A DNA stretch of 64,000 nt from assembly GCA_900169235.1 (NCBI GenBank), contig FWCC01000177.1, forward strand, positions 1-64,000, read 5' to 3'. This stretch comes from Zarea fungicola. Its lineage: Eukaryota; Ascomycota; Sordariomycetes; Hypocreales; Cordycipitaceae. Position 1 is the stretch's first letter. Each line of letters begins with the position of its first letter. Below are positions 10,455-22,607 of this stretch, piece by piece. Below the pieces are notes generated by a model. It saw only the letters and a program-made list of their open reading frames with translations. It was not told the origin of the DNA and searched no databases. A program made the translations under genes and the position numbers.

Positions 10455-11501
10455 TCATTGGCCAAAGCTAGACTTCCACTTCTCCCAAAAGTGCCCGGAT
10501 TCCACCTCGCAGCTCTTGTCGCCTGAGCTTGAGCAGCCAGCAAACATGGCTACAAAGTCGCCCTCCTGGTACTGCTCGCCGAGCGTGGGCTTCGAATACG
10601 CGGCAAACGTGCGCTGCGGCACAAGGGCCAGTTTCGAAAGAACCGTCGGGTGCCACTGCACAATGTGTTCCTATTCAACACTGTTAGTCGCCTTCATCAT
10701 GCAGAATAAAGATGATGGAATATCCTACCAGAGCATGTCTCTCCGCCTTTTGAAAGTTGTAGCTGCGATAGAGGGGATCCAGCCACGTCTCGAGGAAAAA
10801 CTTGGCCCACTCTCCGTTGCGGAGAATGATATTGTTGTGCACCAGGCCAGTCTTGTCCTGCGACAGGATGAGATCAATGTGCTCCGCGCGGAGGTGCGCA
10901 TACGTCTTGATGATGCTGTCCGGCGGCACAATCGGCTGGCCCGTAATCATGAGCGACTCCATCGTCTTGGATTGCAGGACCAGATCCTCGAGCGACTGTT
11001 TCGGGTTCATAATGTACGAATCCTGATCGAGGTACCAGATAAATTTGCAGTCGGGGAACTTGGCCAGCGCCGCGCGCATGGCCATCAGTTTCGACCACGA
11101 GGTGGGAGCTCCCGCCGTGTGGTATTGGTCGGCGTCCGTAATGACCGTCTTGTAGCCTGTTGCCTGTGTAAGTTTGTGATTTTTCAAGTGCCAATTGTCT
11201 TCGTACCATGTCTTGCGGCGTATTGCTCCCTATTCTCCCGGACCGTCTTGAGGTATGGACCGCTGTACTGCTTCGTGTCCAGGACCGTCACCAGGACTAC
11301 TGCCGGCGTTCCGGCGGGCTGGCGTTCGTGGTACGGGCCTTGCTTGCTAGGCTTAAATAGCATATACATGAACAGTACGCATGCCACCAGAACCAAGCCG
11401 ATTGTTCTTAACCGGCCACGACGGAGAGTAGGCAGTGGGCCGGATCTGGGCCGGAATGGCGGCGGGTTGGAGCTTTTGCGTGGGGGGTATGCGAAATGCA
11501 T
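10455..11501 (-). CDS. GT34 alpha-1,6-mannosyltransferase (MNN10/GMA12 family)
   Basis: Exons 11207-11501, 10729-11156 and 10455-10670 join in frame to 312 residues. This is a type II Golgi membrane glycosyltransferase. It has a short basic cytosolic tail, one membrane anchor near residues 32-50 (TIGLVLVACVLFMYMLF) and a luminal GT34 domain. The hallmarks are NREQYAARHGY at the first splice junction, GAPTSWSKLMAMRAAL, the DXD-type metal/nucleotide site in IWYLDQDSYIMNP, and GDFVAMFAGC near the C-terminus. Family members use GDP-mannose to extend the alpha-1,6 backbone of N-linked mannan, or act as galactosyltransferases in fission yeast. It would use the GDP-mannose imported by a transporter like the one at 3487-4752. 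Both introns interrupt conserved sequence and splice cleanly. Confidence 0.9.
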
Positions 11502-12804
11502 TGTGATGCGGGAGCGTCCAGCGCGTGGACAGCCTCAATATCGAGCAGGTGTGTAGCCAGTTGGGAAGACGGATTTGAAGAGGAGCCTCGTTTCCTGAAG
11601 TCCTCCCAGAGAAGATTTGATTTTTGTTGTCTGACAGTGCGAGGTTTGGAGACCTCAGGTAACGAGCGAATAATGCGATACAACGCAGAAATGAGTCCTG
11701 TTCAAAAGAACAATTTTGGTTTCGACCGGCGATCAAGACTGGCCCGTATCGATTCGTCCAAGAAAGCCTTGGGCTTTTTCTGCGTGCGCGTCGATGGCGC
11801 GATTTGCGACGAGGGAGGATTATCAAGTATCGTCCAAGGGTCCCAGCGGCGTTTAGGTAGAGCAGGGAGACAGAGACCTGCAGCACAGGGACGTGCAGTA
11901 TGCAAAGTTGTGAAGCGTCTCAAAGGTTTCAAGAGTGGCCGGCAAGCTCAAGGCACTGCAAAAGCAAAAAGCAGAGCTTGGACGAATCGTTTTCTTAGGA
12001 GAAAGTCTATCAAGCCCCTGGCGGCGCTCAAGAGAGCCACGTTCTTGCGCTCGGCGCCGGATCCACAATGCGCCGGGCCTATCTCTGCCCTCCTTTTCTG
12101 CTCTAATCGCGTTACTTGCCGGCCTGATAGCACAATGGTTTCATTCAAATACATGGGCATAGCAGTAGTGATATATGTATATATATATAGGTATATTTGC
12201 ATCATCGGCGCCAACTACCGTGGTCCGTTGTAGCCAGTGGCCGTTGTATGCATAAATCATCGGCAATGCAGCCACCCCTAGCGACGGAGCATTACTAGCT
12301 AGCCAATTTTATCCAGACGCTATTTTTAGCACTCAACTTGATACTACGAAAATTCAGATGAAAAGAAAATATTTACCAGCTAGTAGTGTCAAGCAATCTA
12401 CCCACCCACGTTGTACTGGTGTGTACCTGGTAGACTGCTGAGGCGCCGAATACAGAATGTATTCCTTGCCTAATGTACGGGCTGATCAGCTCCATCTCGC
12501 CATGAGGACACGGAAACCAAAACGGCTACCAGTCCAAGCATCAATGGAGCGTCAATCTTTGCACACAGACTAGTTGGCTTGATGCGGAAGAGAAAGATTC
12601 AAGACAACTTAAGAGTGTGCAGATAGACCTGAAGAAGAAGAGGAAGAAAAGTAAAAGTAAAAGAAAAAAAAAGAAGAAGGAACATCACGGAGGCACAAGC
12701 GTTCATGACAGTTTGCCATTGCATCTATGTGTTGAGATACTGGTACACCACAGCAAAATAGACGTCTCGCTCTCATACATTCCTCGTCTCACCTCTTCAT
12801 GGCC
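11502..12804. other. Intergenic, 1.3 kb, no gene seen
   Basis: Upstream of the GT34 gene and downstream of the RING-CH gene. A long plus-strand open frame (11496-12233) overlaps the GT34 start and has biased, basic composition without any domain. It looks like chance. GA-rich sequence at 12598-12690 lies 3' of the RING-CH gene. Confidence 0.5.
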
Positions 12805-13665
12805 TCAGTCCTCGTCGACATCTATGACCTTGTCCCGCATGTGCAACAGCACGCGTGCGCTCAACGCCCGGACCAGTTTCCATATCCCTTTCAAGGCTGC
12901 AAAGGCGCCCAAAAGAACAAACATGATGCTGAGGTTTTCGACACGGCTGCGTCCATTCCCACGACGTCGGCCCCCGCCACCAAGACCCGTGCCTCGCAGC
13001 TGCCACCAGTGCCACGGCGACATGAAGAGTGCCGACTTGAGCAGGCCGACAATGCCCAGCGAGAAGAAGCCCTTGACAAAATGCTCCAGCCATGTCGCCG
13101 GCTCCTCAAACGGCGTGTCCCAATCGTCCTCGTTGGAGGTAATGGCATCGCTAATGGTGCCGACGGGGTCCAGCCACAGGTTGAAGACGGGATCGGCCAC
13201 GAAGCCGAGGAAGAAGATGCCCACCAGAAACAGCACGACGGTGAGTGCGGCCTGCGTAATCTTGCTGCTCAGCAGCGATGCCCAGTGTAGTCGGGCGAGC
13301 TTGTATTTGTAGCCGCATGTCGGACAGTGCCAGAAATTTCTTTCCCGGGACGGGTTCGCGGCTCGCCACGCGTGCAGACAGCCCTCGTGCACGTATTTCT
13401 GTGATCCTTTGCACTTGCAAGGGGACACTAGACGGCCAAGAGCCGGGTCGTCCGAGACATAGATTGGCCGGCCGCTATTTGACGGATCTGTATACTGCGG
13501 CTCTACCGAATCGAGACAAATTCGGCATACGCGCGGTTCGTGCCGAGGATTGTTGGGCTCAGCCTGTGGCGGCTCTTCAGACGTGTGTCTTTGTCGAGCC
13601 TCACCATCGGTTGCGGAGATGTCATCCGGAATAGCAGAGCTCCAGCTCCAAGACTGTGTATCCAT
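12805..13665 (-). CDS. RING-CH (MARCH-type) membrane ubiquitin ligase
   Basis: A single exon of 286 residues if the ATG at 13665 is used. The frame stays open to 13839, but the extra 58 residues look like untranslated sequence. Residues ~47-118 form a RINGv (C4HC3) domain: CRICLDS, then LVSPCKCKGSQKYVHEGC, and the FWHCPTCGYKY end. Two or more membrane segments follow (AALTVVLFLVGIFFLGFV; LSIMFVLLGAFAALKGIW), with a Gly/Arg-rich linker between them. MARCH-type E3 ligases sit in the ER, Golgi or mitochondrial outer membrane and ubiquitinate membrane proteins. Closely related sequences are annotated only as RING finger domain proteins in fungi, and the target is unknown. Confidence 0.88.
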   Translation of the reverse strand: MDTQSWSWSSAIPDDISATDGEARQRHTSEEPPQAEPNNPRHEPRVCRICLDSVEPQYTDPSNSGRPIYVSDDPALGRLVSPCKCKGSQKYVHEGCLHAWRAANPSRERNFWHCPTCGYKYKLARLHWASLLSSKITQAALTVVLFLVGIFFLGFVADPVFNLWLDPVGTISDAITSNEDDWDTPFEEPATWLEHFVKGFFSLGIVGLLKSALFMSPWHWWQLRGTGLGGGGRRRGNGRSRVENLSIMFVLLGAFAALKGIWKLVRALSARVLLHMRDKVIDVDED

Positions 13666-14183
13666 TGTGTCCGCGTGACCCTTCACAAGGAGTCTACGTT
13701 GGGAGTGTGTTGATGGTTGCAAAAGTGTGCCAGAACAACGTGTTGCCAAGAGGCGACTACAGCGGGGATGTCTTCCATAATATGGTGCCCAGAAGGTGCC
13801 GGGGGGAGACACGACGGCCGTCAACCTCCAAAAAGACAAACACTATGGCATCGCAGGCAAGCGGACTTGAGACCGAAAAAGCCACCTCAGCAGTTCTTTT
13901 TCCTCTTCTGCAAAAATCCGTTGCGGAGTAAATATATACCCGTAGCTACCGACCAAAGGATAGTTTGGGTCCAAGCTCCATTTGCTGGCGGATCGGATCT
14001 CGGCAGAACACATGTTCCGGCATCGCCCAGCAAGCTTGACGCGCAGGTCATCGTGCCTGGAGCTACAACGTAGACGGAGCTTCCCAGCCTGCCACTCAAA
14101 CTCCAAACAGCATCAATCCGTCCAGATACATCACGACTCACGGGCCATTACGATTTGCACGATACTCGATACCTGCTGAAGCT
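13666..14183. promoter_or_regulatory. Shared upstream region of the RING-CH and proteasome genes
   Basis: These 518 bp separate two divergent genes and must hold both promoters. No proteasome-associated control element was recognised with confidence. Confidence 0.4.
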
Positions 14184-15276
14184 ATGGCGGACAGATATTC
14201 CTTTTCCCTCACCACATTCTCGCCCAGGTATGTCATTCTACGCCCGCCCACTACTCTGCGCAAACTAACATCTTGGAAGCGGCAAGCTGGTGCAAATTGG
14301 TACGTGCGACTAACCAGGCATCGCCGCCTTGATCGCGTTCGACGATCCTACTTGTCCTCTGTAAAAGTGGTAAATACTAACCGTCCAAAAGAGTATGCCT
14401 TGAACGCCGTCAACCAAGGCATTACAGCCCTTGGAATCAAAGGTACATGGCTCTCCCAGCAGCTCCAGCAGCTCCAAAACTAACCTCCTGTGCAGCCACA
14501 AACGGCATCGTCCTCGCCACAGAGAAAAAGTCCTCCTCACCCCTCGCCGACCAGAGCTCGCTCTCCAAGATTAGCAACATTACGCCAAACATTGGCACAG
14601 TCTACTCCGGCATGGGTCCGGATTATAGAGTGCTCGTCGACCGCGCGCGCAAAGTCTCGCACACGGGATACAAGAGAATCTACAACGAATACCCACCCAC
14701 GCGCATATTGGTCCAGGACGTCGCCCGCGTCATGCAGGAGGCCACGCAGTCGGCCGGTGTGCGACCATATGGCGTCAGCATGCTGATTGCGGGCTGGGAC
14801 GACGGCATTGAGCCCGAGGACGCCGACGAGACCGAGGGCAGCGAGGGTGAGAAGAAGCCCAACACCAAGACGGGCGGCATTCACAAGGGCGGCCCCATGC
14901 TGTACCAGGTCGACCCCACTGGCAGCTACTTTCCGTGGAAGGCCACGGCCATTGGCAAGAGCGCGACCAAGGCCAAGACATTCCTGGAGAAGAGATACTC
15001 GGAGGAGCTCGAACTCGAGGATGCCATTCACATTGCGCTATTGACTCTCAAGGACAACATTGAGGGCGAAATGAACGGCGACTCTATTGAAATTGGTACG
15101 TGCTAAAAATTACACTGATGCTATTGTGTTATGCAGACGTGGCCTAACAGTTGCTAGGTATCGTTGGACCCCCAGCAAACCATTTGCTAGGACTAGAAGG
15201 TGTGGAGGGAGCCACCGGCCCTCGGTTCCGCAAGCTCACGCCGCAGGAAATTGATGATTACTTGACGAGCCTCTAA
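14184..15276 (+). CDS. PRE8: 20S proteasome subunit alpha type-2
   Basis: Five exons, 14184-14227, 14280-14299, 14392-14442, 14496-15095 and 15158-15276, join to 277 residues. Exon 2 is only 20 nt. The protein starts [15 protein letters not shown] and continues GKLVQIEYALNAV, the alpha-subunit N-terminal signature. [23 protein letters not shown] and [15 protein letters not shown] identify alpha-2. Alpha-2 is a non-catalytic outer-ring subunit of the 20S core. Between the GWDDG segment and the [13 protein letters not shown] segment there is an extra acidic, Lys-containing loop of roughly 28 residues that yeast Pre8 lacks, which explains the length (yeast has about 250). All junctions splice in frame. 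Confidence 0.95.
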
Positions 15277-15360
15277 GCGGCGGGCAGGTCGGGAGTAGCA
15301 ATGCTTGTACATTAGAAAGCTAGACGACTTGAATGAAAAAAGGTTGGCATTAGCAGCGAG

Positions 15361-16397
15361 TTATTGTGCAGGGGGCTTGGTTGATGTTAGGATAAACGAC
15401 GTCCTTGGACCCGCGGAAACACCAGAGATGACGTGATCGCCAGGGGCCACAAAGTCGTGCTTAACCCAAGTGCGTGTTTCTTTGATGTCGAGGCCCAGTT
15501 GTCCATTTTCGTTGCTCCCAGTGACGTAGATGTCTCCGTCTGTAGTTAGTGCAATGGCATGAGCTTCGCCGAGAGCAAAGTCCTTTATATCCAGGTCCTG
15601 GCCAATTTCAACGTAGTTTGGAAAGGGAGAGAGGTCCGGGATGAACGACGGCTCTTGCGACCGTGATGGCGGAGTCCGGCCCCAAATGTAGACGCTGCCC
15701 GACTCTGTGAGGGCGGCGACTGTGTAACCGCAGGCTGTGATGTGAAGCACAGGGTCATCATCTAATGGATTCAGGTCATGGACTCTGATGAACTGATCGG
15801 CGGGTCTGTTTCATCCACATGAGTAATCGTCCATTTGCCGTGATAAATAAAAAATATAAAAAGTCTATATACTTACTCGTCAACGTCCACGGTACGACCA
15901 AGAGTGGCTGAGAAGCGCGCGTCGCCCATGGTAGCGACGGTGCCGTCATTGTACAGAATGGCGAACCCCGTGTCAAAGGCCACCATTTGTGTCACCGGCC
16001 GCTCGACAAAGCACAGCTGAGACCTGGCCTGACCCTGAGGCCCTCTCTTTGACAGGACCAGATGCGTCTTGCCCGCGGGCTCTCGGCCCAGGCTGCTGCC
16101 GTTGGCCGCCATGACTTGGGAGCTTGCCTGCGAAACCAGGTCTTGATCGTCCATAAATCCGGCAACACGTTGGCGCCCATCGACTGTCACTATTTTTTAT
16201 TTGGTTAGTGAAAAATAAGAAGTCCTGGATATTTACAACCAACCTATCGTGTGCGTCAACCTCGACACTGGTTTCTCCATCACGTTCCCGGACATGACCA
16301 TTGTAAAACGGGACAGGTCATCCTGGCCTTTTTCTACAGTGTCGCCGCTGAAATCGAGTTGGGACCAAGCATTGCAGCCCGTAGCGTATAGTTGCAT
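15361..16397 (-). CDS. RCC1-repeat protein, possibly ATS1/KTI13-like
   Basis: Exons 16244-16397, 15877-16189 and 15361-15805 join in frame to 303 residues. The N-terminus MQLYATGCNAWSQLDF is a typical RCC1 blade start. Later blades read GFAILYNDGTVATMGD, VAALTESGSVYIWGR and AIALTTDGDIYVTGSNENGQLGL. The protein is short for a full seven-blade RCC1 exchange factor. Its size and simple architecture recall yeast Ats1/Kti13, which partners Kti11 in Elongator and diphthamide modification, but I cannot establish orthology. It is convergent with the proteasome gene, with only 84 bp between the stop codons. Confidence 0.75.
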
Positions 16398-16767
16398 GAT
16401 TGTGAAGGTTCTGTTGAATTACCGCAAGGTGAGTGGCATGGGTTGTTGAATACGATAATGGCGATGTTGGCAGTGTTTTTGTGCCTACGAGTCGGACACT
16501 GTCCACTGCACTGTCCTCTATGCACCTACCCTACTCCAGTCATGGTAGTACAGGACAACAGTTGGCCGGGGAAAAGATATAAAAAAATAAAGATGGATTT
16601 ACATTTAAATTTTTGCGATACATGATGATTGGTTTAATTCATGTCAACTGTCACAGTCTACTGTTACACACAGACGACAACGACAACTTCAACGACTGGG
16701 TACAAAGTACGAGCCGCAGCGCTTAATCATTGGCACCACTGCAATGTTCATCGGGCACTGATCCACC
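16398..16767. other. Short intergenic stretch, no gene seen
   Basis: Upstream region of the RCC1-like gene and 3' flank of the small gene at 16768. Includes an ACAACGACAACTTC-like short repeat near 16673. Nothing else is recognised. Confidence 0.4.
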
Positions 16768-17034
16768 TCATAAGCAAACAACTTCAAAGAAATAAATGTC
16801 TTCTTCATCGACTTGGCAATGTTTTTCATCCACGTCGCGGCATTTTCTCAGTTGATCCAGCCGCTGCTCCATGAATAACCAGTCAGTAGTTTCGCGCCGA
16901 CGCTTGCTGGCTCTCCACGCTTGGATCCTGGACTGAGCAGCTGCTGCTCCTGCGACTTGCTCTGTTTGCTGTGCAATAGCATCCCAGTCGGCTCTATTTG
17001 GTGTGAATCCAAACCGCATAATATTGCTACTCAT
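16768..17034 (-). CDS. Hypothetical 88-residue protein
   Basis: Open frame from the ATG at 17034 (MSSNIMRFGFTPNRADW) to the stop at 16768. The middle is Ala/Arg-rich and probably helical (AAAAQSRIQAWRASKRRR), and the tail is acidic. It is not recognised. The frame stays open upstream to 17190, but that part overlaps the DCL2 start region and lacks protein-like composition. It is divergent from DCL2 with only 75 bp between the starts, so it could be a real small gene sharing that promoter or a chance frame. There is no domain support. Confidence 0.4.
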   Translation of the reverse strand: MSSNIMRFGFTPNRADWDAIAQQTEQVAGAAAAQSRIQAWRASKRRRETTDWLFMEQRLDQLRKCRDVDEKHCQVDEEDIYFFEVVCL

Positions 17035-17109
17035 TTTAGCATTGGGTTTTGTGAAAGCGACTGAAATTCGGCGGGAGGCCTGCTGGCGCTCCACGCAAAT
17101 ACCGCGACC

Positions 17110-20100
17110 ATGTCGGTGTCCCAAGATGGCCGAGACAGCACAGCCAACACGATCGATATTGTCACTGATATGATGAGTGACTTGTCGCATATACCTGCGC
17201 CCAGGGCTTCTCGTGCATATCAGCTAGAGATGCTGCGAAAGAGCCTTGAAGAAAACGTCATTGTCGCTGTAAGTCTCAACCTGCTGCTGGGCGGAATAGT
17301 GAACTAACTGTAAATAAAGATGGACACTGGAAGTGGAAAAACACAAATGTAAGTCGATACTACTTCATTTTTGCTCCCTATTTCTTCAACTTCTCATCAC
17401 TGCAAGTGCTATTCTCCGAATCCGGGCGCAGCTAGAGTCCAGCGTCGGCGAAAAGGTAAGATACAGACATACCCTCTTTCTCCGTCAGCCAGACGTTCTA
17501 ATGCGATCAGATTATTTGGTTCCTGGCTCCTACAGTTTTGCTCTGCGCACAGCAATTCGATGCTATCAAATTCGAAATCCCATCCGTCTCTATACGGCTG
17601 GTCATTGGCAGCGACAACGTTCACACTTGGGGTTTGTCCACATGGAAGGCCCTTCTTACCGGTACACAGGTGGTCGTTTCGACTTATCAGGTCCTTCTTG
17701 ACGCCTTGGATCATGCATTTGTCAAGCTAAATCGTATGTCCCTTTTAATCTTTGACGAAGGTAAGCCCATGGCCCTGTTTTCATTTCTGAATCGTAATTA
17801 ACTGGCACAACAGCTCATAATTGCGTGGGCTCAAATCCCGGCGGCCGAATCATGACAAACTTTTACCACTATGAAAGACAATGCCAGGATGAAAATAACA
17901 GTGCATCCCTGCCTGCCATCTTGGGCCTCACGGCGACGCCTAGTATGCGTGCGCATGTGACGGGCCTCGAGCAGCTGGAGAATCTTTTAAACGCAAAATG
18001 CATCTCGCCATCCATCCATCGACGAGAGCTCCTTGAGCATGTGAAGCGGCCACAGTTGAGGGTCGTTCAATGCGAACCTTGCACCGTCGAGAAATACACC
18101 GAGTCCATCCTCTCTTTGCAGGAGGAATACGCGAAAATGAACATCCTAGAAGATCCATATGTCATTTTTTTACGAACCCAGTCTACTGAAAGAAGCATCC
18201 GCGAGCTTGAAAAGGTAGTTACAAAACAAAGGACGTGGTCTCGCGTGCAGGTATCGAGTCTGTTGGGTCGGGCCATTGACATCCAGCAGCAGCTCGGTGC
18301 CTGGGCCGCGAATCTCTACATTTGGAAATGCAAAAAATCCTTTCTCCAAAGCTTGAGGCCCAAATATCTCGACTTTGAAAGCTGGATCCCAGAAGAGAAG
18401 AGCTACGTGGCCGACGTCCTGCGCAACGTCACGGCCCTCGAGCCAGCGCCCCGTCCCATGGGGCTGGACAGCATATCCGACAGGGTGCAGCTGCTGCTCC
18501 GGGAGCTCCTAACCTGTCAGGGCGGCGTTGTTGGCATCATTTTTGTGCGCGAGCGCGTTACTGCCGCCATGCTGGCCGCGCTTCTCGAGTCCCTGCCGAA
18601 AATTCGGGAAAGGTATCGCGTGGGCTGCATGGTTGGGACGTCGCAGAATCAGTTTCGAAAGCGAGCGCTCTACGAATTCTTTGACCCCCATGATCTCAGA
18701 ACCCTGCACGATTTCAGGGACGGCAAAATCAATCTCCTCGTTGCGACGTCGGTTTTGGAGGAGGGCATCGACGTTCCGGCTTGCAACCTCGTCATGTGCT
18801 TCGACAGTCCCCCCACGCCAAAGTCGTTTATACAGCGACGCGGCCGGGCCAGGATGCAGGACTCGACGCTTCTCCTCTTTACTGATCGTGACAGTTCTCA
18901 GATTGAGCAGTGGGCCACTTTTGAGGAAGTCATCAACAATCTATGTCAAGACACTGAGCGAGAGCGGCGCGAGCTGGAGGCGCTGGAGGATGTGGAGGAG
19001 GATATGGATCTGTCGTTCCGGGTAGCGCATACCGGGGCCCGACTCGATCATGACAATGCCAAGCAGCATTTGGAGCATTTCTGCCGCGTAATATCACCGG
19101 GGCAATACGCTGATGGCCGGCCAGACTATATTGTCACCCGTGCTGCAGGCACTTCTGACCCTCTTGTAAGTGCCGAAGTAATCCTGCCAGCCTCGCTGCC
19201 ACCCAAGCTGAGGCGAATTCAGTCGTCGCGCTCATGGAAGTCTGACAGGAATGCCATCAAGGATGCTGCGTTCCAGGCCTACCTGTCGTTGTACCATGCC
19301 GGCCTGATCAACAAGCACCTGCTGCCGCTGGAGACTGAGGAGGACTTTGGCGTAGAAACTCGCGCTGCTATTGTCGGTGTGGAGGCGCCATGCGATCCCT
19401 GGCCAGAGGTGGTGTCTTGTTGGGAAAAGGAAGAGTTCCGGTCGGTATATACTGTGCAAGTCCAGAGCGCAGATGACACATTATTTGGCGAATACAGCAT
19501 GACGCTTCCTGTAGAGCTTGGGACCTTGGTTCCAATTCAGCTGTATCTCGACTACAACACCACCTACGAGCTAATCTTTTCTTCTCCGCGCCGCATCTCA
19601 GTGACTGAGTCTGACCAAATGGCGGACCATACCTCTGCCTTGATCGGATTGCACTTTTGCCATCGCTGGCCGATGGAGGAAGCACCGCACGTTGTAAAGT
19701 TTACCTCCCACGACGACTCGTTTACCATGGGAGATATCGGAAACAGAAGATTCGACCCAACCACCTCCGCCGCTGAGAGCGAGAATTACCTGGTGCGGGA
19801 CCATAGCAAAGCGCCGTGCAGGTACATTGGCGAGATTCCCTCAAAGCCAAGCATCAGCGAAGTGCAGCGGCCATTCCGGGACTATGAGGATGCCCCTGAT
19901 GAGCTGTATCTGAACCTCTCCCGGTGGTCGCGCCGCACAGATTGTCTTCATCCCATGAAGGTCGACCCTGAAACGCAGATTGGCAGTCAAAAACAGTATG
20001 CCTGCGTGCTGCCGATATCGTACGCTACTATGGATAGCATTCATATCAAGCACGCTCGCTTTGGAATGCTGATACCGTCCATCATTCATACAGTCGAGGC

Positions 20101-21584
20101 GATGCTCACCGCGCGTGAGCTGTCGGCGACGCTACTAAAGCCACTTGGTATTAGAGCCTATTTGCTGCTAAAGGACGCCATCAGTGCGAGAAGCGCGTCA
20201 GAGCCAACGCATTACGAACGGCTCGAGTTTCTTGGTGATTCGGTTCTCAAGTACTGCACCAGCATACAAGCCGCCGCTACCAGTAAGATTTCTCATCTCT
20301 ATTCGTTGGCTACAAACTAACTTGTGTCTTTCAGATTTGGGCTGGTCTGAGGGTTACCTCTCTCGCTACAAGGATTGTCTGGTGGCAAATTCAAGACTTT
20401 CCCGCGCAGCCCTGGAGACTGGCTTGTCCAAGTATATCCTGACGGTTCCATTTACAGGTCAAAAATGGCGCCCATTCTACAGGCATGCAATCGCGCAGGG
20501 AAGTATGAAGAAGATGCCAAAGCGCAACCTGTCAACCAAGGTGCTTGCCGATGTGGTGGAAGCCCTGATTGGCGTTTCTTATACCGTGGGTGGCATTCCA
20601 AAGGCAATCGAGTGTCTCTCCGTCTTTATCAACGAGTGCTCGTGGGAAGATCCCAGCGAGTGCAGGGAAGAATTTTTCGCAGCGGCGTCCAGCTACTGCC
20701 CGCCGTCGTTACATCTGCAGCCCCTCGAAGAGCTGCTGGGCTATTCATTCAAGAAGAAGTCGCTGCTTCTCGAGGCCACGACGCACTCTTCCTACATTGG
20801 CGATACAGTTGGGCGAAGCTGGGAGCGGCTCGAGTTTATCGGCGATGCGGTGCTGGACATTATCATCGTCTCCAAGCTCATCAACAGCAGTCCGCTGCTG
20901 CCGCACTCCAAGATGCACATGATCAAGACGGCCATGGTCAATAAAGATTTTCTGGCATTTCTCTGCCTCGAGGAACATGAGCTGTCGCAGACGCAGTACA
21001 ACGTACTGGAGGATGAGGTCGTGGTAGAAGAGAAGAGACGGACCGCGCTGTGGCGATTTCTGCGGCATTCGTCGAATGGCATCGGTCCTGCGCAGGTGGA
21101 AACGGCGAGCCGGCACCAGAACATTCGGCATGAGATTATACACGCCATCCACCACAGCGACCACTACCCGTGGTCCATCCTGATGTGTCTCCACGCTAGC
21201 AAGTTTTACTCGGACATGATCGAGGCCCTCGTCGGCGCGCTGTGGATTGACTCGGGGTCGCTGGCGCAGTGCGAGGTGTTTCTCGCGCGGTGCGGCATGA
21301 TGGCGTATCTGGATCGCATCCTGGAGGGGGGCGTGCACATGCAGCATCCCAAGGAGGAGCTGGGGAAGCTTGCCAAGGCGCGCTCCATCATTTACAATAT
21401 TGAGCAGGCGGAGACGGATGACGGTGGGAAGGAGTATAGCTGCAAGCTGTTGATTGGGGGCCAGCAGATGGGGGAGGCGAGCGGTGGCCTCAATGCAGAG
21501 GAGGTTAGGGTCAAGGCTGCGACAGAGGCGGTCGCGCTGTTGAAGAGGGAGGCGGATGTTTCGGTTGGAGGTGATTTGGATTGA
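17110..21584 (+). CDS. DCL2: Dicer-like protein 2
   Basis: Six exons, 17110-17268, 17320-17348, 17407-17455, 17511-17760, 17814-20282 and 20335-21584, join to 1401 residues. Exons 2 and 3 are only 29 and 49 nt. The N-terminal helicase has motif I MDTGSGKT split by splicing, and the DEAH box is formed across intron 4 (FDE/AHNC). The helicase C domain ends in IQRRGRARMQD. A Dicer dimerisation domain follows, then RNase IIIa (ERLEFLGDSVLKYC, ~residue 963) and RNase IIIb (ERLEFIGDAVLD, ~residue 1149), both with intact acidic signature residues. No PAZ domain is obvious, as usual in fungal Dicers. The last ~80 residues resemble a degenerate dsRNA-binding fold. DCL2 cuts dsRNA into siRNAs and is the main antiviral Dicer in many ascomycetes. 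No disabling mutation was found. Confidence 0.95.
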
Positions 21585-21708
21585 AATTTAAGCAGCCAAG
21601 TAGCATAGCAAGCTGGAAAGAAAGAGTCGACTTAGCGTGGCATCTTCACTCATGGTTTTCTTTTATTTATCCAACATTTTATTTTGTATAGTAGCATCAA
21701 ATTGACGC

Positions 21709-22607
21709 TTACTTTTGCCGCTCCAGCTCTGCCAGAATGACATCCACCATCCACTGCAGCGTCTCCGCCATGTCCACGTCCACCTCCTCGCCCGGCGGCA
21801 CCACGATGCCCTCCTGCCGAAGCAGATCCTGGCGATACGCGCCTTCGACGTTGCCGTCCTCAAAGAGCCACCCGTGCTCCTTGACGTAGTTGGGCCACAC
21901 AATGTCGTCCACATACCCGGGGGGGTCCTTCCAGAACCCCTCGAGGGTGACATATCCGTCGCGCGCCTCGCGACGGGCCTTGGCCTTGGCGTGCGAGGCG
22001 CGCAGCAGGATCTTGAGGTCCAGCGAGGGCGCAAGCGCCGTCATGGATTTGGAGTAGAGCAGGAAGCCGTCAAAGAGGCAGATGCGCAGTCGGGACTGGC
22101 GTAAAGGGTGCATCGCGGGTATGCCGCTTGCGACCTTGTCCGTGAGCTGGGCGACGAGGGTGTCGGGCACGGGACACTGGCCGACGGAGTTTTGGTCCTC
22201 CTTTGAGTTCAACGTGGGCTATCTTATTATTAATAGGGGACTCTCTCCTGGAAATTTGTGTGTGAATACAACGCGAGTTATGGTACTTACTGGAATCTCG
22301 GCATGTTGACGAATGTATGCTACAGCGTCGGACATGCCCGGAATATCAATGGCCTCTGCACAGTCCCAGTCGGCGATGCCATTATTCAGAGGAATTCTTC
22401 TTTTGTGTTGGCAACGTGATAAATGTGGTAATTTACAGATATTTTAGGGGAAATTGTTAATTCTTACTCTTCATCCGTCTTGTAAAAGTCATCCTCGTGG
22501 AGGATAAATGTACTGGGGAATATGTCTCGCAAAAGTCGTGCAAGGGTCGTCTTGCCGCTGGAAGAGCACCCCGAAATGGCCACCACAATGGCTCTTTTAT
22601 CAGTCAT
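21709..22607 (-). CDS. NRK1: Nicotinamide riboside kinase
   Basis: Exons 22468-22607, 22291-22396 and 21709-22218 join in frame to 251 residues. The P-loop is GCSSSGKTTL at residues ~12-21, followed by FILHEDDFYK (substrate-site acidic residues) and DWDCAEAID. FDGFLLYSK and the lid-like ASHAKAKARREARDGY complete the uridine-kinase-like fold. The enzyme phosphorylates nicotinamide riboside to NMN in the salvage route to NAD. Its 3' end faces that of DCL2, 124 bp away. It is divergent from PTH2, with 373 bp between the starts. Confidence 0.92.

Noticed and set aside
10243..11556. 437-codon plus-strand frame over the GT34 gene
   Set aside because: It is antisense to a well-supported spliced GT34 gene and shows no domain of its own.
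11496..12233. 245-codon plus-strand frame upstream of the GT34 gene
   Set aside because: Basic, low-information composition, no motif, ends in a TA-repeat segment. Likely chance.
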